Positions 1 to 7,589 of a DNA stretch of 64,000 bases are shown here, piece after piece. Source of the stretch: Bradyrhizobium sp. GTDB taxonomy: Bacteria > Pseudomonadota > Alphaproteobacteria > Rhizobiales > Xanthobacteraceae. The stretch lies in contig NZ_DAIDJE010000009.1 in NCBI RefSeq assembly GCF_027451485.1, forward strand, positions 1-64,000, written 5' to 3'. Numbering within the stretch: position 1 is the stretch's first letter; each line of letters begins with the position of its first letter. Below the pieces are notes generated by a model. It searched no databases. It was given only the letters and a program-made list of their open reading frames with translations, and had not been told where the DNA came from. The translations under genes were made by a program, and so were the position numbers.

Positions 1-299
1 AGATCGACGGAAGCGATCTTATTCAGCGCATCAATCTGCTGATCCGGTGCGAGCGTGATTGCGTTGTCAGCATCGCGCACCACCGCAAGTAATCGCTCGA
101 ACGTCGTTTCTGCAACGCCTGCCGGAAGCGGCTCCTCATCAAAAGAGGCGATGAAGGGATCGAGAATAGAAGACAGCAGCCTGTAGACCGCGCGATGGTC
201 CGCATCGGTCTCTGCCAGTTCGTCCGTTTTGCGTTGAAGGGCGACGTAGGTCCGTAGACCCGGATGCTGATGAGAAAGCCAGCTATGCAACTCGACCAT
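1..299 (-). CDS. Small hypothetical protein A, cut by the left edge
   Basis: This open frame starts at ATG 299-297 and runs off the left edge, giving at least 99 residues without a stop. The protein begins MVELHSWLSHQHPGLRTYVA and closely resembles the product of the neighbouring gene at 464-769 (shared pattern W-L-S-x-Q-H-x-G-L-x-T-Y, then H-R-A-x-Y-R-L-L, P-x-G-V-A-E-x-T and a Q-Q-I tail). The two are therefore tandem paralogues. I see no signal peptide, membrane segment or catalytic motif; it looks like a small helical soluble protein. The family is not one I can name. The start is preceded by GAGGAAAC, which works as a ribosome-binding site but lies inside a hairpin annotated separately. 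Confidence 0.7.
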   Translation of the reverse strand, partial: MVELHSWLSHQHPGLRTYVALQRKTDELAETDADHRAVYRLLSSILDPFIASFDEEPLPAGVAETTFERLLAVVRDADNAITLAPDQQIDALNKIASVD

Positions 300-300
300 G

Positions 301-332
301 TTGTTTCCTCGTCGGTACTCGAGAAGAAACAA
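301..332 (-). promoter_or_regulatory. Leader hairpin over the ribosome-binding site of gene A
   Basis: On the plus strand TTGTTTC (301-307) pairs with GAAACAA (326-332), and CTCG (308-311) pairs with CGAG (320-323), leaving a 2-nt bulge. In the minus-strand transcript this puts the purine-rich GAGGAAAC before the ATG at 299 into the 3' arm. The same layout with different bases precedes the paralogue at 464-769, which suggests that the structure itself is conserved. A role in translational control is inferred. Confidence 0.5.
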
Positions 333-463
333 TCATTTCTATCGCGAAGGTCCTAATAACGCAAGCTTTTTTCAGAAAATGGATAGCGAGATCGAACGGT
401 GCGGCGAATCTCGCCTTGGGGAGGAAGTGGCTGATTTCGCATCCGCCCCTTGTCGTTAAACCG

Positions 464-769
464 TTACACGAGCCGGGCGGCTGCCAGTTCATTCAATATC
501 TGAATCTGCTGGGACGCCGGTGCAGTTAATGCGCTTTCGGCCTTGGCGACCACATCAAGCAGATGGCGATAGGTTTCCTCGGCGACACCCACCGGGACAG
601 CCTCACCGTCATAGCGAGCAATATACTCTTCAGTCAGTCCGGCGAGCAGGCGATAGAGCGCGCGATGGGGCGTGTCACTGGCGATCCGGTCAAGCAGGGT
701 CTTTCGGAAGGCCTTGTAGGTCTTCAGCCCGTGATGTTGCTGCGATAGCCAATCGGAGAACTCGCCCAT
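464..769 (-). CDS. Small hypothetical protein B, paralogue of protein A
   Basis: This gene encodes 101 residues from ATG 769 (N-terminus MGEFSDWLSQQHHGLKTYKA). It is a tandem paralogue of the truncated gene at 1-299, about 165 bp away and on the same strand. Identity is spread over the whole length rather than confined to one motif, so a local duplication is the simple explanation. No transmembrane segment, signal peptide or known catalytic motif is visible. A longer upstream reading in the same frame is low-quality sequence antisense to the MFS gene; the ATG with GAGAGAAAG before it is the better start. Function unknown. Confidence 0.75.
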   Translation of the reverse strand: MGEFSDWLSQQHHGLKTYKAFRKTLLDRIASDTPHRALYRLLAGLTEEYIARYDGEAVPVGVAEETYRHLLDVVAKAESALTAPASQQIQILNELAAARLV

Positions 770-772
770 GGT

Positions 773-800
773 GCTTTCTCTCTTTCGCGAGGAAGAAAGC
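773..800 (-). promoter_or_regulatory. Leader hairpin over the ribosome-binding site of gene B
   Basis: On the plus strand GCTTTCT (773-779) pairs with AGAAAGC (794-800), and CTC (780-782) pairs with GAG (789-791), again with a 2-nt bulge on the same side as in gene A's leader. The stem bases differ from those of gene A but remain complementary. In the RNA the 3' arm contains the ribosome-binding purines 3 nt before the start codon. Confidence 0.5.
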
Positions 801-845
801 GATTGTTCATAGCAGGTTGAAGCCACCGCAACAACGAAATTTGAG

Positions 846-863
846 ACAAGTTTATAAATTTGT
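846..863. promoter_or_regulatory. AT-rich near-palindrome upstream of gene B
   Basis: ACAAGTTTATAAATTTGT is an 18-bp inverted repeat with one mismatched pair, lying 77-94 bp upstream of the start at 769 in the gap between gene B and the MFS gene. It stands out as AT-rich in a GC-rich background. It could be an operator or part of a promoter; nothing assigns a regulator. Confidence 0.35.
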
Positions 864-891
864 ACGGAAGGACGGAGGAAGCAAATGTCCT

Positions 892-2316
892 CTATTCGCC
901 TTTCAGCCGCTGGTCTTCGCTGACCCGCACCCGCTCGGCCCCTCGCGCACCGGCCTCCGACAATCTCAGCATGCTCAGGGCGGCTCCCGCGACTGCAAAG
1001 CCGACGCCCGTGAGCAGGGCAAGCCGCGTGCCTTCCAAGGCGAAGCGGGCAAGCAAGAGGGACACCAGAGCTGCTCCGGTGGTCTGTCCCAACAGCCGCG
1101 CCGTTCCCAGCATCCCGCTGGCGCCGCCCGAGCGCTCGCGAGGGGCGGCCGCGATCATGGTGCGGTTGTTCGGCGTCTGGAACAAGCCGAAGCCAGCACC
1201 GGCGACCGCCATTCGCCATGCCACATCGAACAGCGCGGGATGAGGCGGCAGCCACGCCAGCGCGCCAAGGCCAAGTGCAAAAAGCACCAGACCAATCCCG
1301 CCGAGAAGGCCGGCTGGCTGGTGCTCAACCAGGCGTCCGGCCAGCGGCGCGGCGAAAGCGACTGCGATGGGCCAGGGCGTAATCAGGAGACCGATTTCGA
1401 CCGCAGAATATCCAAAACGGCTTTCGAGGTAGAAAGGCAGCGCGACAAAGGCCAGCATCTGTCCGCAGAACGATGCGACCGAGGTCGCAATCGACAGGGC
1501 AAAAATCGGAATGCGCAGTAGGTCGAGCGGCAACAACGGCGAGGTGACATGCTTTTGCGCACGGACCAGCAGGAAGCCTGCAACGACCGCGCCGCCAAGT
1601 TCGGCCAGCGCAATTGCCGCAGCTTCACCGTGGCCGACGCTGTCGATCGCAGCAAGCCCCAGGCCGAACGTGATGGCGCTGAGCGCCGCGCTTGTCCAGT
1701 CGAAGTCGTGGCCTGCAGGCTTGGTGTAGGGCAGATACTTGATGCCGATGGCCAGTGCGCCGATGCCAAGCGGGACGTTGATCGCAAAAAGATACGGCCA
1801 AGGGCCGACCGCCAGAATGCCTGCCGCGATGGTTGGCCCAACGGCTGCGGAAACCGCGACAACCATCGCATTGATGCCGATCCCGCGCCCCAACATCTTG
1901 CGCGGATAGATATGCCGGACCAGCGCCATGTTGACGCTCATGATCCCGGCCGCGCCAAACCCTTGCAGGATGCGGGCGGTCGTCAGCAGTGTCAGCGTGT
2001 GCGCGAACACGCAGAACAGCGATGCGACGGTGAAAAGAAAAAGTCCGGCAATGTAGACGCGGCGGTAGCCGATAATTTCGCCGAGCGAGGCTAGCGGCAG
2101 CAGCGAGATCGTGATCGCAAGCTGGTAGCCGTTGACAATCCAGATCGAGAAGGCTGGACTCGCGTGGAGATCGCGGGCAATCGTCGGCAGCGCCACATTG
2201 GCGATCGCGCCATCCATGACCGACATGATGATGCCGACGGCAATCGTCACGACCGCCCAGCCGCGGTGTGGTTGGGGCAATCCGTCGGGATGATGGGTTA
2301 TTTCGTCTGGCTTCAC
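892..2316 (-). CDS. MFS drug exporter, DHA2 (EmrB/QacA) type
   Basis: This encodes a 474-residue inner-membrane transporter of the major facilitator superfamily, probably a proton-driven exporter of small toxic compounds. The first helix carries IMSVMDGAIANVALPTIA, which matches the DHA2 family's N-terminal D-x-x-I-V-N-V-A-L-P motif. The loop G-E-I-I-G-Y-R-R-V (motif A) follows helices 2-3, and there are 12-14 predicted helices. The last ~25 residues are a charged cytoplasmic tail. The start is GTG 2316. It is divergent from the amidase gene at 2425, with 108 bp between them. No regulator gene lies next to it, and the substrate cannot be inferred. Confidence 0.88.
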   Translation of the reverse strand: MKPDEITHHPDGLPQPHRGWAVVTIAVGIIMSVMDGAIANVALPTIARDLHASPAFSIWIVNGYQLAITISLLPLASLGEIIGYRRVYIAGLFLFTVASLFCVFAHTLTLLTTARILQGFGAAGIMSVNMALVRHIYPRKMLGRGIGINAMVVAVSAAVGPTIAAGILAVGPWPYLFAINVPLGIGALAIGIKYLPYTKPAGHDFDWTSAALSAITFGLGLAAIDSVGHGEAAAIALAELGGAVVAGFLLVRAQKHVTSPLLPLDLLRIPIFALSIATSVASFCGQMLAFVALPFYLESRFGYSAVEIGLLITPWPIAVAFAAPLAGRLVEHQPAGLLGGIGLVLFALGLGALAWLPPHPALFDVAWRMAVAGAGFGLFQTPNNRTMIAAAPRERSGGASGMLGTARLLGQTTGAALVSLLLARFALEGTRLALLTGVGFAVAGAALSMLRLSEAGARGAERVRVSEDQRLKGE

Positions 2317-2424
2317 GGCTTGACGGGCCTTGTGTTATCGAGTTTTCCGGCTGTCATCGGTGTACCTAGACATTTGATCTTCGGATATGTCGTGCGCGCA
2401 TCGCAGTACTGATAACGAGAGGCA

Positions 2425-3744
2425 ATGACACGGGTTGCTACATCGACTGCGCGATTGCCGGACTGGAGTTCGCTCTCCGAGCGCGGCCGAGTCGCGGCCC
2501 TTGAGCAATGCCGGCGGCGGCTCGCTGATCTCGGGCGAAAGCTCCACGCCGTTGAGCATATCTATCATGCCGAAGCGCCGGGCCAGGGACCGCTCTCGGG
2601 CCTGCCTTATGTCGCCAAGGATATGTTCGCGACTGGACGCAGCCTGCCATCATGGGGATGCGCGACGCCGCAGGCTCCGGCGCTGCCGCGCGCTTCGGTC
2701 ATCGACCGTCTCGATCAGGCCGGGGCCTGCCTGATCGGCACTGCGACGATGACGGAACTGGCTTATGAAGCCTCCGGTATCGGGCGGCGCGGCGCACTTA
2801 ATCCATGGCGCTTTGACATGATCCCCGGCGGTTCATCGACCGGCTCCGCCATTCTTGTTGCGGCCGGCTGCTGTTTTGCCGCCTTGGGCTCCGACACGGC
2901 AGGCTCGGTGCGAATTCCGGCGCATTGCTGCGGTGTCAGCGCGCTCAAGCCCGGAAACGGAAAGATTCCTCTCGATGGCGCGATGCCGCTTTCGCCTTCG
3001 CTAGACACCGCCGGTATTTTCGCCCGCAGCGCTGCCGACCTTGCTTTGCTGTGGCCCGTCGTATCCGGCGAGACGCAAGTTTCATCGGATGGGCCTTTGC
3101 GAGCGGTCATGTTGCAGGATGCGCTCGATGCCAGCGACGGCGAGATCGCAGCAGTCGTTCGCGGCGCCGCCAATGTGCTTGCCGCAAGCGGCATTGCAAT
3201 CGAAGAGCGATCCGGGTTTCCTGAAGACGCCGATCGGCAAACGCTGGTCGTGTTGCAAGCCGAGGCGACGCGGGAACATCGCTTGCGGATCGAGGATACA
3301 AATATCGACCCGACCTTACGCAAGCGTTTGCGCAAGGGCCTTTCGGTTTCGGACAGCGAACTTGCATCGGCGCTGGCTGCGCGCGAGGAGCTTCGCGGCC
3401 AATTTGTCTTGTCATACCTCGGTGAGGCCGATGTGGCGATCTTGCCGGTGATGCCGATCAGGACGCCGCGCATAGCAGAGGTCGATCCGGCTTCGGCAGA
3501 TTTCAATCCGCGCGTGCTTTACGCGCTCAGCCGCTTCACTCGCTTTGCCAATTATTTCGGTCTGCCCGCGTTGGCTGCGCCAGCGGGCTTCGACAGCCGT
3601 GGCATGCCGGTCGGCCTCCAGATGATCGGGCGCCCCGGCAGTGAAACGCTCCTGCTCCAGATCGCGGTCAGGTTGCAGGAACGCACCGACTGGCACGGAC
3701 GCGTGCCGATGGAGGTGCTGCCGGACATCGCCGCCGAGACATGA
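2425..3744 (+). CDS. Amidase signature family hydrolase
   Basis: This encodes a 439-residue amidase of the Ser-cisSer-Lys class. Lys65 (in GLPYVAKDMF), Ser137 (in PGGSSTGSA) and Ser161 (in SDTAGSVRIPA) have the spacing of the malonamidase/GatA catalytic triad. No GatB or GatC partner is nearby, and the length is typical of stand-alone amidases, so tRNA transamidation is unlikely. ATG 2425 has GAGAGG just upstream. The gene heads a same-strand series that continues with an ABC importer (3847-6546) and another C-N/ester-type hydrolase (6557-7447), suggesting that it hydrolyses an imported amide or amidated N-heterocycle degradation product. The substrate is inferred only from context. Confidence 0.85.
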   Translation: MTRVATSTARLPDWSSLSERGRVAALEQCRRRLADLGRKLHAVEHIYHAEAPGQGPLSGLPYVAKDMFATGRSLPSWGCATPQAPALPRASVIDRLDQAGACLIGTATMTELAYEASGIGRRGALNPWRFDMIPGGSSTGSAILVAAGCCFAALGSDTAGSVRIPAHCCGVSALKPGNGKIPLDGAMPLSPSLDTAGIFARSAADLALLWPVVSGETQVSSDGPLRAVMLQDALDASDGEIAAVVRGAANVLAASGIAIEERSGFPEDADRQTLVVLQAEATREHRLRIEDTNIDPTLRKRLRKGLSVSDSELASALAAREELRGQFVLSYLGEADVAILPVMPIRTPRIAEVDPASADFNPRVLYALSRFTRFANYFGLPALAAPAGFDSRGMPVGLQMIGRPGSETLLLQIAVRLQERTDWHGRVPMEVLPDIAAET

Positions 3745-3846
3745 TGCGCCGTCGCTACCAGGCCGGCTACGTTGCACAAGGGGCTTGATCTGGTGCAATC
3801 TTCTCAGAAGCTAGTTTTCAATGGCTGATCGAAAAGGAGGCAGGTC

Positions 3847-4839
3847 GTGCGGAAATTGAGGCGGGGTGCTTGGCTATGGTTCGTCGTGGCAGCGATCGGA
3901 TGGCCGTTGCCCGCAAGCGCAGTCGGGCCGGAACCGGCGCCGTTGACGCAGCCGGTTGAACTCACGGTTGGCTACCAGAAGGTTGGGCATCTCGCTCCCG
4001 TTATCCTGGTCGCTGACGATCTGAAGAAGCTTGGCGTCAATCTCAAGCTGGTCGAATTTGTGCGCTATGCCGATGCACGCACTGCGCTGCTGGCGGGTTC
4101 TCTCGACGTCGCTTCCGTCGGTCCGGCTGACCTTGCGATTTCTCTGGCGCAGGGATCGAACGACGTCGTCGGGCTGATGGGCGTAGGCTCCTCGCCGAAA
4201 TATGTGATCGGCCGCACCGGCGTGAAGTTCGATAGCTGGGCCGACCTGAAGGGCAAGAAGATCGCAATCGCTCCGGGCTCGGCCGTCTGGTTTCAGTTCG
4301 CCGCAACGCTGGTCGAAAACAAAATTCCCTATAGCAGCTTTCAAGCGGTCAATATTCAGGGCGGCGGCGCCAATTTCGACCAGGCACTGAAGAAGGGCGA
4401 GGTCGATGGCCTCGTCACTTGGGAGCCGTTTGAATCGATCCCGGTAATGGACGGCTATGGCTACTTCGCCAAAGGCCTCGAATACAGTTCGTCGAAGGCC
4501 GTCGGTGCCGAACTCGGAATGTTCATGACTACAAAGACGGCGATCGGCAACAAGCGTGGCGCGATCGAACGTTTCGTCTGGGCCTACCTCAAGAAACAAG
4601 AGGAATTGGCCAAGTCTCCGGCTGCTTTCGCCGATGCCTACGCGCGGCTTTCCGGTATGGCGCCCAAGGTTGCGGCGCAGGCCTCCAAGATCATCAAGCT
4701 CGGTGAGGTGATCTCGCCGGATCAAATCAAGCGCCAAGCCAAAGGCTTTGCCGATCTCGGGGTAATTCAGAAGGATGTCTCCGGCGAAATCGATGCACAT
4801 TGGGACGGCTCGTTCGTCGATAAGGCCTTGGGCAAGTAG
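3847..4839 (+). CDS. ABC transporter substrate-binding protein, NMT1/SsuA-TauA type
   Basis: This encodes a 330-residue periplasmic binding protein. It starts at GTG 3847 behind a strong AAAAGGAGG ribosome-binding site. Residues 1-25 form a signal peptide ending ASA. The mature part begins with the beta strand LTVGYQKVGHLAPVILVADD and contains SLDVASVGPADLAISLAQG, typical of the NitT/TauT (aliphatic sulfonate, taurine, pyrimidine-precursor) family. It is followed by its permease and ATPase genes with short gaps, so the three form one importer. The compound bound is not deducible, but amidase and allantoinase-like neighbours favour a nitrogenous substrate over a sulfonate. Confidence 0.88.
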   Translation: MRKLRRGAWLWFVVAAIGWPLPASAVGPEPAPLTQPVELTVGYQKVGHLAPVILVADDLKKLGVNLKLVEFVRYADARTALLAGSLDVASVGPADLAISLAQGSNDVVGLMGVGSSPKYVIGRTGVKFDSWADLKGKKIAIAPGSAVWFQFAATLVENKIPYSSFQAVNIQGGGANFDQALKKGEVDGLVTWEPFESIPVMDGYGYFAKGLEYSSSKAVGAELGMFMTTKTAIGNKRGAIERFVWAYLKKQEELAKSPAAFADAYARLSGMAPKVAAQASKIIKLGEVISPDQIKRQAKGFADLGVIQKDVSGEIDAHWDGSFVDKALGK

Positions 4840-4886
4840 ACGGCTAAGCAGGGCGGCGCGAACACCGCCGAGCGAGGATTGCGCGA

Positions 4887-5771
4887 ATGTCGATCTCGAC
4901 AGGACCTATCGCTTCCAGGCAGCAACCGTCTGTCTTCTCTTCGGCTTCCTCGGTACTCTCCTCCGCGGCTCGCCGGAATCTGCGACAAGTCCTTCTCGCG
5001 ATCGTTCTCCCGGTCACGGTTATCGCGCTCTGGCAGTGGGCCGGAAACGGCGGCTCGCTTTTCGGCGGCGTGCTGCCGACGCCGGATCGGGTGTGGCATG
5101 CGTGGAAGGTGTGGGCCTTTGGCTCGGCCGGTCTTGGCCTAAATCCCTATAGCGGCACCTGGCTTGCCAATTTGCTGTTTTCCGCCGAACGGGTCGGCAA
5201 GGGATTCCTGGTTGCGATACTGGTAGCCGTGCCAGTCGGAGTCGCCATCGGCTGGAATCGGATTGCCTCAGGCACACTCGATCCCACCGTTCAACTGCTG
5301 CGGCCGATCCCGATCACGGCTTGGCTTCCGTTTTCGATCGCGGTTTTCGGCATCCGCGACATGGGCGCGGTGTTTCTGATCGCGCTAGGCGCCTTCTATC
5401 CCATCGTGGTCAACACCGCGCAGGGCGCGCGCGACATCGAGCGCAATCTCGTCCGGGCCGCCATGATGATGGGCGCGGGAAGATGGACGATTCTGCGGCG
5501 GGTGGTCCTGCCGGCCTCGCTGCCAGCGATCTTCACGGGACTGCGGATCGGACTCGGAATCGCCTGGACGGCGGTGATCGTCGCTGAAATGATCGCAGTC
5601 AAATCCGGCCTCGGCTATGTGCTGTGGGATGCCTACTACGTCGGACGCATGGACGTCGTCATTGCCGATATGGCGACCATCGGCCTCCTGGGCCTGATCA
5701 GCGACCGCGTCATCCTGCTGATTGAACGCTGGGTGCTGGCGTGGCGACGCCTGCAATCGTTCCATTCATGA
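4887..5771 (+). CDS. ABC transporter permease, SsuC/TauC type
   Basis: This encodes a 294-residue inner-membrane permease of the NitT/TauT family with about six transmembrane helices after a ~30-residue polar N-terminus. The EAA-type loop that contacts the ATPase is visible as NLVRAAMMMGAGRWTILRRV followed by VLPASLPAIFTGLRIG. ATG 4887 has GAGGA about nine bases upstream. The stop lies four bases before the start of the ATPase gene, so the two are probably translated together. It forms the channel for the binding protein encoded at 3847-4839. Confidence 0.88.
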   Translation: MSISTGPIASRQQPSVFSSASSVLSSAARRNLRQVLLAIVLPVTVIALWQWAGNGGSLFGGVLPTPDRVWHAWKVWAFGSAGLGLNPYSGTWLANLLFSAERVGKGFLVAILVAVPVGVAIGWNRIASGTLDPTVQLLRPIPITAWLPFSIAVFGIRDMGAVFLIALGAFYPIVVNTAQGARDIERNLVRAAMMMGAGRWTILRRVVLPASLPAIFTGLRIGLGIAWTAVIVAEMIAVKSGLGYVLWDAYYVGRMDVVIADMATIGLLGLISDRVILLIERWVLAWRRLQSFHS

Positions 5772-5775
5772 TGGC

Positions 5776-6546
5776 ATGACCATGGGCACAATCACGTTCG
5801 AAAATGTATCGAAGACCTTTTCGGGCCAGTCCGAAGTCCGGGCGCTGGAAGGAATCGATCTTGCAATCGGCGAGGGCGAGTTCGTTGCGCTGCTCGGGCC
5901 GTCCGGCTGCGGAAAATCGACGCTGCTCAATCTGCTCGCCGGCTTCGAGAGGGCCACCGAAGGCAGCCTGTTGTTCGACGGCAAGACCGTGACGCGGCCA
6001 GGTCCCGATCGTGGAGTGGTCTTTCAGGAGGCGGCACTGTTTCCCTGGCTGAATGTCTGGCAGAACGTGATTTTCGGCCCGCAGGTGCAGGGCGTTGCGC
6101 GTGTCGATTATGAGTCCAAGGCGCGCAATCTCTTGAAGATCGTGGGTCTTGAGTCCTTTTCCGATGCCTTGCCGGTGCAATTGTCCGGCGGGATGCGCCA
6201 GCGCGTCGGTATCGCTCGGGTGCTGGCGATGTCGCCGAAAGCGCTCCTGATGGACGAGCCGTTCGGAGCGCTCGACGCGCAGACGCGGCTGTCCATGCAG
6301 CAGTTGCTGCTCGATGTCTGGCAATCGCTCGGCACCACCGTGTTGTTCGTCACTCACGACATCGATGAAGCAATCCTGCTGTCGGACCGGATTTGCGTCA
6401 TGTCGGCGCGGCCCGGCCGGATCATCCGCACCATTCCAATCACCCTGCCACGCCCGCGTTCGATCGCAAGCCTCACCAGCACGGAATTCGTGGCTTACAA
6501 GGCGCGCATCATGTCCGACATGAAGGTCGGTGCGGCACACGCCTGA
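5776..6546 (+). CDS. ABC transporter ATPase, SsuB/TauB type
   Basis: This encodes a 256-residue ATPase powering the importer. Walker A is GPSGCGKST (residues 41-49), the ABC signature LSGGMRQRVG starts near residue 136, Walker B is ALLMDEPFGALD near residue 156, and the switch histidine is His194 in FVTHDIDEA. I chose ATG 5776 (MTMGTITFENVSKTF) because the reading frame upstream overlaps the permease gene and adds unrelated residues; ATG 5782 is an alternative. It is the third gene of the transporter unit and is followed ten bases later by a deacetylase-like gene. Confidence 0.9.
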   Translation: MTMGTITFENVSKTFSGQSEVRALEGIDLAIGEGEFVALLGPSGCGKSTLLNLLAGFERATEGSLLFDGKTVTRPGPDRGVVFQEAALFPWLNVWQNVIFGPQVQGVARVDYESKARNLLKIVGLESFSDALPVQLSGGMRQRVGIARVLAMSPKALLMDEPFGALDAQTRLSMQQLLLDVWQSLGTTVLFVTHDIDEAILLSDRICVMSARPGRIIRTIPITLPRPRSIASLTSTEFVAYKARIMSDMKVGAAHA

Positions 6547-6556
6547 AGGTTCCCAA

Positions 6557-7447
6557 ATGGCAAATCCGCGTATCCCCTATGGGCTTTCATCCGAGCGCGC
6601 GGCTTTGCCGCCGCTTCAGGGGAAGCGTATTCTCGTCCATCTCGTCGTCAACGTCGAGAACTGGCAATTCGATCAGCCGATGCCGCGCACGATCGTCACG
6701 CCGCCGCATGGACGCGAGACTGTGCCCGATGTGCCGAACTTCTCCTGGGCCGACTATGGCATGCGTGCGGGGCTGCCTCGCATCCTCAAGGCGTTTGCAT
6801 CGCGCCGCCTGCCGGCCTCCACGAGTTTCAATGCCGGCGTTATCGACGCCTACCCTCAATCGGCTATCGCGATGCGCGATCATGGATGGGAATTCATCGG
6901 CCACGGCATGCACCAGAAGGCCATCAATCATGTGGAAGGCGGCGAAGAGGGTGTGATCGGCACGAGCCTCGACAAGATCGAGAGTTTTGTCGGCCGTCGA
7001 CCGCGCGGCTGGCTGTCGCCGGGCCTGCGCGAGACGGTCGACACTCCCGACATCCTGAAACGCAAGGGCATCGATTACGTTTGCGATTGGGTGGTCGATG
7101 ATCGTCCCTCGTGGATGACGACGTCGGCCGGTCCACTGATTGCGATGCCCTACAACCTCGAGATCAACGACTCGATCATCTACGCGATTGAGCGGCACGC
7201 CACCGGCGAGATGGCGCGGCGTCTGGAATTCACGCTGCGCCGTTTCGAGACTGAATGCCGCGACAGCGCGATCGTGCTGGCAATCGGGCTTCATCCGCAT
7301 CTCATTGCGGTGCCGCACCGCATCCACGAGCTGGAGCATATGTTGGACCTGCTAACGGCATCGAGCGATGTCGGCTTCTTTACCGGCAGCCAGCTGGCGG
7401 ATTGGTATGCGGCGGCCGAAGCTGCACCTGCCCACGCGCGTGCCTGA
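6557..7447 (+). CDS. Polysaccharide deacetylase family hydrolase, PuuE/allantoinase-like
   Basis: This encodes a 296-residue NodB-fold (carbohydrate esterase 4-like) protein without a signal peptide, so it acts in the cytoplasm. Family landmarks include FSWADYGMRAGLPRI, GWEFIGHGMHQKAIN (metal-site histidines), PRGWLSPGLRET and DYVCDWVVDDRP. This pattern is that of the cytosolic PuuE-like branch, some of which open the ring of allantoin, rather than of secreted chitin deacetylases. ATG 6557 has AAGGT upstream. It follows the ABC ATPase by ten bases and very probably acts on what the importer brings in. Purine or ureide breakdown is a reasonable inference but not proven. Confidence 0.78.
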   Translation: MANPRIPYGLSSERAALPPLQGKRILVHLVVNVENWQFDQPMPRTIVTPPHGRETVPDVPNFSWADYGMRAGLPRILKAFASRRLPASTSFNAGVIDAYPQSAIAMRDHGWEFIGHGMHQKAINHVEGGEEGVIGTSLDKIESFVGRRPRGWLSPGLRETVDTPDILKRKGIDYVCDWVVDDRPSWMTTSAGPLIAMPYNLEINDSIIYAIERHATGEMARRLEFTLRRFETECRDSAIVLAIGLHPHLIAVPHRIHELEHMLDLLTASSDVGFFTGSQLADWYAAAEAAPAHARA

Positions 7448-7589
7448 TAAATCGCGAATTTTTCACATACGGGTTCCGATCCAGGGAGTTATCGGGGCTG
7501 CCTTGACGCACCGATCGGCCTGCGGCTTAGCTGGCCTCTATCGACAAAGGTGAACTGGACGTTCGATCCCGGATGGCAGGACTGCGAGC

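Noticed and set aside
520..1521. Long plus-strand reading frame (333 codons) over the small gene and the MFS gene
   Set aside because: It is antisense to a clear MFS gene, rich in Arg/Gln/His without a protein-family pattern, and lacks a ribosome-binding site; a GC-rich shadow frame.
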